Below, piece after piece: positions 32,881-44,110 of a stretch of 64,000 bases of DNA. The stretch's first letter is position 1, and every line of letters begins with the position of its first letter. The stretch is from Leptasterias polaris. Lineage: Eukaryota > Echinodermata > Asteroidea > Forcipulatida > Asteriidae. The stretch covers positions 434,001-498,000 of the forward strand of contig JAZGTN010000232.1 in the NCBI GenBank assembly GCA_037783415.1, read 5' to 3'. The notes beneath the pieces were generated by a model, which saw only the letters and a list, made by a program, of their open reading frames with translations, was not told where the DNA came from and did not search any database. A program made the translations under genes and the position numbers.

Positions 32881-34795
32881 TTTCTAGCTAGGTGTAAGTT
32901 GACCGAATCCTAATTTGGGGAACTTTAATTTAATGATACAGCTTCTTTCGTTGACGATGGTCGCTGGCATCATGCATCATTCTAGTCTGTAAGGCCATGT
33001 CACACGCGGCAATTTGCAGGCAACCAGTTCCAGGCAATCTACAGAAAGGAAATCAATTCACATTTAAATGTTCTTGTTATTTCCTGGGGATAGTGAGTTA
33101 CAGCAATAAGATTGTCTCTTGCGCTGCCAAAGACGTGTTCCTTGTGCATGCAGTGTCGATGGCTGCCTCCAAGTTGTCTGAAAATTTGCCCTGTGTGACA
33201 AGACTCACTAAAGTAATACAATATTCTGGTTACTTGTGTTAAATATGGGCATTGCTGTTATGGTGGAAACAATAATATGTCAAATTTAAGACATGTTTTT
33301 CACCTATCAAACTACTATTTTGGTCTAAATCAATTAATCAACGAACTTGAAAAAGTAAGAATTAAAATAGAACAAAACAAACACGCGCCAAATTTCAAGC
33401 ACTTGGAAATGTCGGTTGGTGGTCAATATCTGCATTAGTTGTTTAAGTGTGTAGTAGAACTGTGAGCTTGGTTGCTTTTGAACAAAAATGTACGACATGC
33501 TTGCCATAGGTATGGTACGGTGGCATAATTGAAGTATTAAACATTATCAGTATTAGCAAAGACTGATGAGCAGCAGTGAGATACTTAATTAAGTTAATGT
33601 TTTAATTCACTTAAAACGAGTCATCAGGCCATTAACCATTTTTGCATTTATAGGCCTACCATAATTATGTCCTTTCGGTTGGTAAGCAGTTTGCAACAGC
33701 AAGTTATCTTTTCTCACTTAAAACAAGTGAAGTGATTTATTACTTTGAGTAACTCGTCCATTTCTTCTAAGAGGATATAATAATTGATGTGACATTTTTT
33801 TAGTAAATTGGTTTCGATGCATTTATTATGAATTATTTACTTGTTTCTTGTTGCATTGCATGACACTAAAATGAGTATATAACATATTTTAAAAAAATCA
33901 AAGACAGAAGTATGCACTTTATGTAAATACAAATTTCATCCAAAGAAATAAACAATGGAAAATGCTAGATTTAGAAGAAAAACAAGATACGTGATACATA
34001 TTAAAGGCCTCAACGTTTCGGACAGTCTCTGCTCGTAGTCAGGAGCACTTAAATTAAAATAGTGACGGCAACCCAAGCATAATGTCTACCACATAGTCTA
34101 CAGTGGGTGGTTTCTTAGTGACTGTGTGATTCTGTTCCTATCTCAGTCTGTATCCTGATGACGTCATGGTTCTCTCTACACCCTCGCTTATGTCTTACAG
34201 GATGTATGCTGTTACACATGGTAGCTTGTCAGTTTTAAATAATGAACATCCCGGAAAAATAAACAAGGACACATTCAATTATAAGTCTACATTTATGTAA
34301 GTTGTTCTCGAAAGACGGTCTCAACTCATAATCCATAAATAAATATTAATATTTTTGAACTCTATTTATTATAATTTCAATATTATAATGAGCACTTTAA
34401 TATATATACTTTATCTTTAATTTTAATAATACATCACAAAATCCATAGCTGTTGCCATATTTATATCATTAATGAAATGACATTTTCGATACCGTAGTTT
34501 GGGCTTTGCCATGGTCCCGCAGTGTCGTAGCATCGTGTTTACGGTGCTATGTTTCAATTAGATGACGCTGCGAAGTGGAGAACCAACCAATCACTATCGG
34601 TAATTGCTACGACGACATGTGAACCCCGCCCCTCGTTGCTGTCGTCAAATAATCACTGACCAATCACCTTGATGTATGGCGAGTGGATTTACAACTATAC
34701 GTAAAACGCCAGAGTTGAATCATTGGTGGCATTTCCAAACTGTAAGCTGATCGATCACATTTTACACTGATGAGTTTTGCCTCTCCGAATACACC
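32881..34795. other. gene-free interval with a degenerate hammerhead-like motif
   Basis: AT-rich and without a recognisable gene. On the minus strand at 34013-34042 the sequence CTGACTACGAGCAGAG continues to CTGTCCGAAACG. This resembles a hammerhead core (CTGANGA, stem II, GAAA) with a damaged CTGANGA box, such as those seen in Penelope-like elements (memory). Confidence 0.35.
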
Positions 34796-34945
34796 GATCC
34801 ATTAAGCCACGCCCATTTCTCATTGACCAATCACAACTGCGAAATCTGATCACCATTTGAGCCGTTTGGTGATCTTTGCACTAATGGTGATCGGGTTTCG
34901 CGGCTGTGATTGGTCAACTCGTAAGGAGGCGTGGCTTAATGGATC
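34796..34945. mobile_element. fold-back MITE, 150 bp
   Basis: The left GATCCATTAAGCCACGCC is the inverse of the right GGCGTGGCTTAATGGATC, and pairing continues through TTGACCAATCACA / TGTGATTGGTCAA and CGAAA..TGATCACCATT. Non-coding. Confidence 0.88.
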
Positions 34946-34950
34946 GATCT

Positions 34951-35076
34951 ATTCACGGCTACGGTTATGGCTGGGTAGCTGCGTCACCCCGCGTTCTGGT
35001 ATAGGACTTCCTTGACAACACCCATAGCAACATTCAAAGCCGTAGCCGTAATAACTAACTCAGATACGGCCTTATA
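34951..35076. repeat. GGCTACGG dispersed repeat, copy 2
   Basis: Contains CGGCTACGGTTATGG, GTATAGGACTTCC and GCCGTAGCCGTA, ending CAGATACGGCC, in the same order as 16943-17070. Confidence 0.6.
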
Positions 35077-36472
35077 GCCATTCATTCCAGTCCTGTTTAT
35101 TTTCAAGTACAATAGACGAGAAGTAGAAACTGTGTTGATGGTGGCACACTATAGACAAAAATCACGCATGTTTTCGAACTTTGGTCCCCGGTAATTCAGT
35201 GCGTGGTTTGATTTCCCTCACAATAATTATATAGAGGAATGTATACTTTGAGAATCAAAAGTTCTTAAAATAATGTTCGACTATAATATAAACGTGTCCG
35301 AGACTCAGCACTAGTACTGCAGTCTTTTGGAACAACTAAACAAGGAACTAGTATTATATTGAAATTTAAAAGCACGTTCAATTCGTAAAGCTGGCTATGA
35401 TACTGACTGGGGGCAGCCTCTAATAATGTGTCCAGACAAACTCATAATAGCCAGTTTCTGTTTACGATGGTACACTGAAACCATGAAACCAACCCAACAA
35501 AATATGTGGAAAATGTATCTCCGTGGACTGTTAGTGCGCCCTCTGTCTTTCAAAGTTACCCATCTATATTATTCAGTTGGTCCTAGCGCCTCATCCAAAG
35601 ACGCAGCTGGATGGGCCGGGCGTATACACATCCGCATTGGGACCCCCCCCCCCCCCCCCCCCCCACCATTTCCTGTTTACGAAAGATTTGACTATCAATA
35701 ATAATGTAGATTTATTGTTTAAGAGAACATTGCACATAATATGCTTTATCGTGTGCTGTGTCATGTGCCAACTGCAGTACAATTATTGCTCCCATCATGC
35801 TTCACTGCATCGCAAACAAGAAATTGTACAAGCTTATCAGCCCCATCTCATGCAGTCTGGGATGAGACTGGCTCTGCTTACCGTGCTTTAAGCCCCTCCT
35901 GTACATCGTTCGTCACAATACGATGTATCCAAAGTTGTTCGTATGTTGTTGTTTTATTTAAATGTAATGTGAACCATCGATTGTGCGCCGAACATTTCCC
36001 GGAAGGTGGCTCACCACTCAAGCGACCCAAACACCACAATGTTTGTGACGTCATAAAACTCAGCTGACAAGTCTTACAAGATCACGCCCCCCCCCCTTTC
36101 CCCATCAGCTACCACCACCGCGTATAATTATATAGGTACAATGCGGTCTGACTCTGAACAATTTCGAGGCGGGGATCAGCTTTACAGGGGGGGGGGGGGG
36201 GGGGGTGCTGATGAGAGGGCGCATTTTGTCATAGAATGTATATCCTCACAAAATGATACAACGGTAGGTTGCTGATAATTATCGAAATTAATGCCACATT
36301 TTTGTTGTCTTTGTTTGCGAGCCAAAGTCAAAAAATCTGATTGAAATTACCAATATACAACAGGCCTCGGGTGAAGTTGTTATTCCTTTTATTCAGAAAG
36401 GCAAAAATTGTGCACACTAGGAAGAGCAAGGACTTTAATAAAATTAAGCTATACACAATGTTGGGATTGTGG
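35077..36472. other. gene-free interval with long C and G runs
   Basis: Holds a 22-base C run (35643-35664) and a 19-base G run (36187-36205). Open frames here are low-complexity or short and unrecognised. Confidence 0.45.
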
Positions 36473-37483
36473 CAGTGTTGTATGACTCGAGTCCAGGACT
36501 CGGACTCGAGTCCGTCTCGAGTCACAATTTCGGTGACTCGGACTTGACTCGAGTCACGTCTGCAAAAGACTCGGACTCGGACTCGAACTCGACTATCATG
36601 ACTCGGACTTGTCCCCGAGGACTCGTGACTTGCGAGTCACGTAGGGCCTATTTTCACAAACAATACCCTTTTTAAATATTAAAAACAATTCCGATGATCC
36701 GATTGTCATTCCCGGAGTGCACATGGAGGAATATTAACGTCTAGCACAAGAAATAAGTACACTATGGTGTTGCAAGTAATAGTGTTCGTGATTATTGTGT
36801 AGATGGCAATGTACGTACAGAGCGTGTATGTTCGATTCGTATGTTCAATACGCATAATAACACTGGGATGCACGACACCAATATTAATGCTGGTATTCTG
36901 TCAACGTTAACACCATAGCCACTGCTTGAGCTTGATGCATATTGCCAGAGAAATTGCATGTCTGGTACCTGTAAAACACAGCCTGCATATTGCACTGTGA
37001 TGGCTGTGTGTTGTTTGCACCAGTTTCCACACATGGTCGACACACACACACCAGTTTGGTCACGTCACTAGTACAATTTTTTTTTAATCACCATTAATAA
37101 TCATCTGCCGTTCCGCCCCGTATTGTTTCTTTTGGTATATAATTGGTTATTTTGAAGAGAAAACAATAATTTTAAATTATTAAAAGATATTCTGGATAAG
37201 GGGCAAGGAGTATTTGTTAAACCTAAAATAAAATTGTAACTGCAGGTATACAGAACTTTGTTTAAATTAAATGTGTTTTATTTTGTCATTTCCAATTCTT
37301 ATTTTACGACATTTGGTTTGCAATCAATATTTAAACAAGTGACTTGTGACTCGGACTCGGACTCGGACCAAGTGACTCGTGACTCGGACTCGGACTCGGA
37401 CCAAGTGACTCGGACTCGGACTCGACCCAAGTGACTTGAGACTCGGACTCGGACTCGACACAGGTGACTCGACTACAACACTG
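36473..37483. mobile_element. hAT-like non-autonomous element with GACTCG-rich ends, 8-bp TSD
   Basis: Termini CAGTGTTGTA (36473) and TACAACACTG (to 37483) are inverted. The 8-bp GATTGTGG is duplicated exactly outside both ends (36465-36472 and 37484-37491), as expected for hAT elements. Subterminal blocks at both ends are arrays of GACTCG/CGAGTC. The roughly 670-bp centre has no transposase. Confidence 0.92.
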
Positions 37484-37491
37484 GATTGTGG

Positions 37492-38554
37492 TACTGGTAG
37501 GCCATTTATAGGGGGGAAAGGGGTGCACCACTTTTTCTAATGGGGCACTTCTGGTCAATTAAAACTGTAGTTTCCATAATTTATTATGTATTTCTCTTAA
37601 ATTTAGCCCCTTTTTAGCGCTCTTGTTCTGCCGTTTACAATTATAAGATAATCTGATGAATATAAAACCAATGCTTACATTGCATGTCTGCATAATGGAA
37701 AACTAGTTTTCAAAACATTGAAATTATAACATGGGGGTCCTTAGCTATGGGAGGGGTTTGGGTAAAGACTACTACTACTAGTACTACAACAACGCCGGCC
37801 TAATGCAATAATTCTGCATGCACACTACCGCATCTTTCCATCTTGTTATTAGCCTATTTTATCATAAAATGAAGGCCAAAACCTTGTTGTAATCCCACCT
37901 CGATGATCGAAATCCAAGCTGACACTAATCACGGAGGCCACCCCTGGAGGAATGGTTGGTCCTTCCGCACCCTTGAGCAACGAACAGAGGTTTTACTTTA
38001 GTTGCCTAATCTCGGGGGTGTTGACCTGCTAGTGATTAAGGCGAGGAGTATGTCTGTAGTGTGTGTGCTTTTCGTTGGAGATGTAGCTGGTACCCGTCGC
38101 GTCAGACAGGCTATTTGTTGTAATGGTGTGGATGGAGTGCCCGTGAACTGATGTAAAATGGATCAATACAGTAAACAGTCGTTGGGTACAGTACATGTGT
38201 GGTGCAGGACTTGACTCTGCATGTATCGCATGTGTGTGTTAATTTCGTGCAGAGTGCTGCTGTTGGTTGGTTGGGTTGAAGTGTATTGAACGTTGCTCTG
38301 TTTAGGAAGAGCATGTTGACAAAACATCTGTCAATATTTGTCTCTAAAAAGGATACAATGAACGCAGTGTCAACCAGTAGAAACAACTACAAAAGAAGGG
38401 CTGCAAACAAGGGTCTCACTTAAGACCGTGTAAACATGACATCGTAAACTGAATTTTCACCGAGAACTCTGGGATTCTGCACTATTTCACCAGTGTATAG
38501 TGATTGTGTTTTCTCTGATGCCCTGCTGGTTTTCTCATTAAAACTCTCACAATA
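37492..38554. other. gene-free interval, 5' flank of the 617-aa receptor
   Basis: Should contain the promoter of the downstream receptor. A minus-strand open frame at 38111-38386 has no recognisable feature. No TATA box is convincing. Confidence 0.35.
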
Positions 38555-40408
38555 ATGCAGCGCTTCAATGCTTTATCATCAGCATCTGCAGTGTCAGTAT
38601 GGCTCGTCCTTGTGATCGTCGTAGTGTACGGTGATTTTCATGCTGTCGTCGGCGTTGTGATTCGGGAGAACCCGGTGGATTCGAACACCACCCCGGGGTC
38701 GACCGTGGTCCTTCGTTGCGCCGTGAACAACGATCCCAGCCAGGCGCCTTACACCGTGTACTGGTACAGACACAACCCGACCGATGCTTACCTTACCAAG
38801 GGCACTCAGGTGTTTCACCAGACTCGCACTGGGGGCTTGTGGCAAAGACTCTCTGTGGAAGGCGTCTCGGCATCGGGGGAATATTTTCTCAAAGTACGGG
38901 ATGTTCAGATGTCAGATGCTGGTGGGTATAGCTGTGTATATTTTCAAGGGGATACCTATTTAGGGGAGTCCAGGATTGCGACCATTACTGTTTATGTTGC
39001 CCCCGATGAGGGCTATCCCTTATGCAGTATGGAACCAACTGGGGTATATCTTGAACCAGGACAGAGTGTTGTATTAACTTGTGTATCATCGGGGGGCACT
39101 CCTATACCTCGTTTGGATTGGATGAGTTGGCATGAGATACTACCGGGAAGGGTTGAGCAAGACCCTCAACCCAAAGCCACGTACGAGCTTCAGTTAACAG
39201 AGACGGACAATGGAGCAGTCTTTACGTGTATTGAAGACACACCGGCTACACCCCAACTCAGGACCTGCAGTTTGAAACCATTCCATCGGCCAACTAATGT
39301 TTCTGTTTCAACATCCCCGGTAAGCATAGGTGAAGATGTTGTGTTCACTTGCTTTGGCCAAGGCATACCTATGGTTACCAATTACACATGGACAGTTGCT
39401 GGTCTGGCAGCTGAAGATTACATCTCATCGTCCGGGGAAAAGGTTGTCATCCGTAAAGACCACCAAGTTTTGAGAATTATCAATGTTAAGGCCGATGACA
39501 ATTCAACTATTGTTAAGTGCCACGCCAATAACGAGATAAATGAGGAAGGAACTGCAAGCGCTGTCGTTCTGATCTCGGAGCTTCTGTTGAGCGGTAAGAA
39601 CATGAGACCGAGGGTTAACGATGGTAAAAACGATGGAGCTGGTATCAGCGCAGGCATCATTGTTGGCTGCGCCCTCTTCCTTAAGCTCATAATAGTAGGC
39701 ATAATTTTTCTCGTGAGGAAGCATCGCTTGAAGAATTCGACTGCAAGCGAGCAAGACACAGAGACTCAAGTGATCGAAACCCAACCCCTTCGTGTTGAGC
39801 CGACTGATGAGGAGACACAGGCCGTTGATGGGAAGTTGCAGTCCGGTCCGAGACCAGTCACAATCTGCCTCACCCCCAGAGATGCCATAGTGGAGCATAT
39901 TCGAGAATCGGAGGAGTCCGGTGGACAACCCGTCCGACCAACTGACGACTCAGGCTCACGCGTGACTGTCGTCGGTCGGTTATCATGTGCCGGGATGACG
40001 CATGACTTTGGTGACATTGGAGTGATGTACTCTAAGCCCATCAAGAAGACAGACCAGCAACCTGAGCAGCAGACCGCGGACAATCCAAATAAAAAAGAAA
40101 CTGTGGAAGAGTGTAAACCTAAAAAGAGACCCAAACCTGCCCTGAGGCCTAAACCCAAACTTCTCCCTAAACCACCTAAACCAGTAATATCAGCCCCCAT
40201 CCAACAGTCAGAAGAAACTGACCCTAAGAAGCAAACTAATGCCCCGGATGAAGTCCAAGATGATGATGATGAGGATGGGGATGGGGAGAACATTTATGAG
40301 AACATGTGTCATCGACCAGACATTACTATGGACCTAGGGGAGGAGATGGAACCATATCTGAGGTCAAAGTTCACCAACTGGAATGGGGGACAAGCACAGT
40401 TGCTCTAA
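38555..40408 (+). CDS. intronless Ig-superfamily receptor with Lys in the membrane helix, 617 aa
   Basis: A predicted type I receptor. The N-terminus has a hydrophobic signal (about 12-25). Ig domain 1 is at about 32-148 (C55, W70, C127), domain 2 at 153-244 (EGYPLCSMEP, C176, LTETDNGAVFTC, TCSLKPF) and domain 3 at 247-340 (C266, C322). The helix (about 365-388) has a lysine at its centre (K377, GCALFLKLIIVG). In vertebrate activating receptors such a residue pairs with acidic ITAM adaptors (family knowledge; the role here is inferred). The tail has no ITIM; it has VMYSKP, a basic Pro-rich SH3-type stretch (about 521-545) and NIYENM (Y581), which fits both Grb2 (YxN) and PI3-kinase (YxxM) sites. 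ATTAAA at 40467-40472 may be the poly(A) signal. Confidence 0.92.
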   Translation: MQRFNALSSASAVSVWLVLVIVVVYGDFHAVVGVVIRENPVDSNTTPGSTVVLRCAVNNDPSQAPYTVYWYRHNPTDAYLTKGTQVFHQTRTGGLWQRLSVEGVSASGEYFLKVRDVQMSDAGGYSCVYFQGDTYLGESRIATITVYVAPDEGYPLCSMEPTGVYLEPGQSVVLTCVSSGGTPIPRLDWMSWHEILPGRVEQDPQPKATYELQLTETDNGAVFTCIEDTPATPQLRTCSLKPFHRPTNVSVSTSPVSIGEDVVFTCFGQGIPMVTNYTWTVAGLAAEDYISSSGEKVVIRKDHQVLRIINVKADDNSTIVKCHANNEINEEGTASAVVLISELLLSGKNMRPRVNDGKNDGAGISAGIIVGCALFLKLIIVGIIFLVRKHRLKNSTASEQDTETQVIETQPLRVEPTDEETQAVDGKLQSGPRPVTICLTPRDAIVEHIRESEESGGQPVRPTDDSGSRVTVVGRLSCAGMTHDFGDIGVMYSKPIKKTDQQPEQQTADNPNKKETVEECKPKKRPKPALRPKPKLLPKPPKPVISAPIQQSEETDPKKQTNAPDEVQDDDDEDGDGENIYENMCHRPDITMDLGEEMEPYLRSKFTNWNGGQAQLL

Positions 40409-40466
40409 TTATGCATGGAGGTACATGTAGACATTTTACAGCCAATGTTTTTTTAATGAACTTATA

Positions 40467-40472
40467 ATTAAA
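40467..40472 (+). promoter_or_regulatory. putative poly(A) signal ATTAAA
   Basis: Variant hexamer about 60 bases after the stop codon of the 617-aa receptor. Confidence 0.4.
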
Positions 40473-40584
40473 TGTGATAAATGCAATATCTAATCAATGC
40501 CATTTGACGTAACTTTTAAAGGCATTATGGTTTTGATAACCAGGATCCATTCCATCCAGTAGTTTTTTTTTGAGATAAATTATT

Positions 40585-41125
40585 GGGTACGTTCGATTAG
40601 CTTCCCCGGGTCGACCCAGGTCTTCCCCCGGTGCGTTCGAATAGCTTTGACGTCATTCGCGGGGCTCACCCGGGTCAGCCCCAAGTGCCCTGCTCGTGGA
40701 GCAGGTCACTTGGGGCTGCCCCTGGTTCATGACGTCACGGCGAAAAACTTTCTCAATGGCCACCATTTTGTTTGTAATTCAGCGGGACATTTTAGGAAGT
40801 TTGACACACAATTTCGCCATTACAACAGCGTTTTTGTGAGCAATAAGTATTTTTTATTCGAAGCCGGGTACCTTTGTATCACTGTGGGGTTGTACAAATT
40901 GTTTAATGTTGCAGTTTTACCTTGAGAATAATTATTTTACGATGTTTTCGTGAATCCACGGAAAGTATCGGACATACGGAACAAAATGGAAGTAGTTCCG
41001 GTCGGCTGTCCCAAGATGCATTGGTGTGAATGCTGGGGGAAGTTGGCGTTCGATTAGCTCATGGTTAGGGGCTCACCCGGATGAGCAGACCGGGGTCGAC
41101 CCGGGGAAGCTAATCGAACGCACCC
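40585..41125. mobile_element. MITE with long TIRs, 541 bp
   Basis: The left end GGGTACGTTCGATTAGC is the inverse of the right end GCTAATCGAACGCACCC with one mismatch, and pairing continues through TTCCCCGGGTCGACCC. A second internal copy of CGTTCGATTAGCT lies near 41048. It contains an internal inverted CCCAAGTG../..CACTTGGGG. The target duplication is unclear. It sits 176 bases after the 617-aa receptor. Confidence 0.88.
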
Positions 41126-41777
41126 ATAGCCTAAAACATGTGTATGACAGAGTACAATCAATAGCAGAAGATAATCACAAGGGGAATTTGGTCTGTTCCA
41201 TTTTATGAGGCAAAGCCGAGTGAAATGGAGCAGTCCAGATTTCAAAGAGTGATGATATTCTGCTATGAATAAATTGCATCCAATATAGTTTTTTATACCT
41301 CAACCTCCTCACACCATAGATCCTTGTCATTTAATATTTTTCATAATATAATTTATTTCAACAATAAATACTGTACAATGTAAAGACATAGCCGGAGCTG
41401 TTTTTTGAGAACAGTTTGCTAAGCGCGTTCAACGATCACACATGTAGCCATACGCTATCGATACCTATGGTACTCGATGTAAAATCTGTTAGTATGCGCT
41501 AAGTGTAGCTGCGAAGCATCCAATATTTATCAATATATGACTCCTGTCGGATCATTATACATAGCAAAATACAGTATGACACATGACGCATGTTCTACCA
41601 ATCAAACGACAAGAATCTATGTGTGCAGTATATAAAACAAAAGATCATACAAATATATGAATATGATGTGATGAAATACTTTGTAAACAGCACTGCATAA
41701 ATACATATTTTAATAGTGTTGGGCATCTAAGAGGAGAATACCTAATTGACTTGTTGTTGTTCAGGCATCTGATGATG

Positions 41778-42147
41778 TAAGGCCAAGTTAAAAAAAATAC
41801 CAGTTGATCGTCCCCGCCCGCATCCTTTTTTGAGGCCGCATCCTTTTTTTTATTTTTTTTTATTTTATTTTTTTCCTAAAAAAAATATATAAAAAATAAA
41901 TTGTTTGTATTTTTAATCCACCCTTGACATATATATTTTAATTTTTGATGTAAACTTACCTCATGCAACAAATAGATATAAAGAAAGTTAGCGATGATTT
42001 CAAACTAAAGAATTGGTGGCCTGTTTGAATTGAAATACTTGGCGGCCATCTTGGAAAAAAAATAATAAATTAAAAATAAAAAGGCCCTCATCCTCCTCTT
42101 TTTGGAAAAATCAGGACGATCAACTGGTATTTTTTTTATTTGACCTA
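41778..42147. mobile_element. MITE with TIRs, about 370 bp
   Basis: The left ATACCAGTTGATCGTCC is the inverse of the right GGACGATCAACTGGTAT; outer ends TAAGGCCAAG / TTTGACCTA are weaker. The interior is A/T-run rich with CCATCTTGG. Non-coding. Confidence 0.82.
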
Positions 42148-43604
42148 ATCAAAACAAACCATGGTGTGTTTTATTGTAGCTTTTTCCTCCATGTTTGTAG
42201 GCATGGGGTCACAAAAGTACCTTGTCTTGGACTTGCCCTGTAACTGATGTTGTACATTGTATACATGTAGGCCTACAACTTTGTAAAACATCAAATTTGC
42301 AGTATGAGATTGTCTTTGATACTGTTATTGGGATACCATGTAATATTTTAAGCAGGACTGATATGGACTTAAAAAGTTGGCTTGAATATTCTAGTGTAGT
42401 TTACAATGGTCACCTGTGAAAGTTTCAACTGAATAGGGCCTATACTATAGTGTCTACTTGCTAAGAATTAGCACAAACTGTCATGCTATTTTCATCAAGA
42501 ATGCTGAACCCATGTCAGCTAGGTGACATGGGTACCAACTGCATCTTCAGCTGGTCCATTCCCAAAACGAACAGCACGGAAATCTCAAAAACTTGCCTTG
42601 TTTTGGACTCTTTGGGGTTAAAATGTGTCAACATACTTTATTAATGGATTTCTATTCAAGGGGGCATGAATAACTTTCATCTTATAACAAGTAAGCTTTC
42701 GGATTGAAGTTACACCCCTTATTCGGAGTCGCCAAAGCAGAGCCTACCTTTAAGATTAGATGCACTGTGCAGTGCAGTTCGACAGTGTGCCCATACAGAT
42801 ACTTTGGAAGTTCTTTAATTTCATTTAAGGCCAAATCTGTCTGGTCTGTGTCCCTTTAACTATTCCTTTTTTGTTGTGTAGTTTGGAATAATAATATATT
42901 TTTACTATTTCTATGATGAAGTTACCTTTAGAAAATGACAAATACCACGCCCCCTCAGATGTGAAATTCAACGCCTGCATACAAAATTGCATTTTAAATA
43001 TTTGTTTACATGTGTTTTGCATTGACCTTGTGTGTTGTGTAGTTTGCACAATGCATTGGTTTGTGCGTTGACAGTAAGACCAGTGTCTAAAAGTCACAAA
43101 CCTCTTTTATGTGTGTTTTTATCACTCTGGTATTAGCTAGTATTAAGAGGTTTATTGGCCTGTCTTTAAACAGAGTGGGCCATTATCCAGTTTTAATGAC
43201 ATCCTGTTCATAAACTGCAAATCCTTTTTGTACCATTTATGAAACCTGCTTTTAAACCTCATTGGCACATAATGGGTGACTTATAACTTGTTCATGGTGT
43301 TGCCACCAAACTTAAAAGCAGACTAACCACTGGTGGTTTTCTTTACAATGAGTATGCGATCGCCACAATAAGTCACCATAATAACTGTTGTATGCATGAT
43401 TGAGTTTATGCTGAATGGTGTGATACATCTCACTTATTTTCTAAACCAGCATACACCAGTAGAAAAAATAAAAAAAAAAAAAAAATCTGTAAACTGTATA
43501 CATTTTTTAAACGATAATTAGGTGTTCGGAACCAGAGACTTTGGCCTTACATCAAAGCCTGAATCACTCCTACTTTACTTTTGTATTTGATTTGGTTTAA
43601 AGGC
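42148..43604. other. gene-free interval with a faint repeat
   Basis: Segments 42403-42445 and 42930-42980 resemble 48178-48215 and 48310-48360 (GTCACCTGTxAAAGTTTCAxCTGAAT; TGAAATTCAAxGCCTGC). This suggests an old dispersed repeat of about 600 bp. No gene. Confidence 0.4.
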
Positions 43605-44110
43605 AATGTATACTTTTTGTAATTGTCAAAGACCAGTATCCCCACTTGGTGTGTTCCAACATATGCATAAAATAACAAACCTGGGAACATTTGGGCTCAA
43701 TTGGTCATCGAAGTTGCAAGTAAACAAGGAAAGAAACAAACACCCTTGTTGCATGAAATTGTGTGCTTTACCTTTTAACAGATGCATGGGAAAGGCTTCC
43801 TTTCTCTAAAACTACATTACTAAAAGGGTGCTGTTTATAGCATTTCTTATAGACCTTATGCATATGACGTCATTTTAGTAGGGCGCCCTTCACCTAGAGG
43901 TCAAAGGAAGATGCTCATTGGCCAGTCTTGTGCGCCGCGCGTACAAATCAGCGCGTTTCCATTGTTTCATCATCAGTTTACCTCTAAGATGGCGGCTTGG
44001 TGACGTCAATGCATAAGGTCTATTGTATCAACAGCTCTCCAGTGCTCTGACTTTACCAAGAAAGTTGGTTTGGTCATTAATTTGTAGACTAATTACCAAA
44101 TGTGTCCCTG
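43605..44110. repeat. dispersed repeat R2, copy 2, split by a MITE
   Basis: Same motifs as 32160-32525, in the same order. The sequence between CTACATTACT and ATCAACAGCTCTCC is interrupted by the inverted-repeat element at 43849-44023. Confidence 0.82.
43849..44023. mobile_element. MITE nested in repeat R2, 175 bp
   Basis: Ends ATAGACCTTATGCATATGA and TGACGTCAATGCATAAGG + TCTAT are inverted over about 20 bp with mismatches. The centre includes a CAAGATGGCGGC-like GTAAACTG / CCTCTAAGATGGCGG stretch. Non-coding. Its absence from the R2 copy at 32160 supports insertion. Confidence 0.83.

Noticed and set aside
39418..40293. Minus-strand open frames opposite the 617-aa receptor tail
   Set aside because: Serine/glycine-rich shadows of a biased coding strand.
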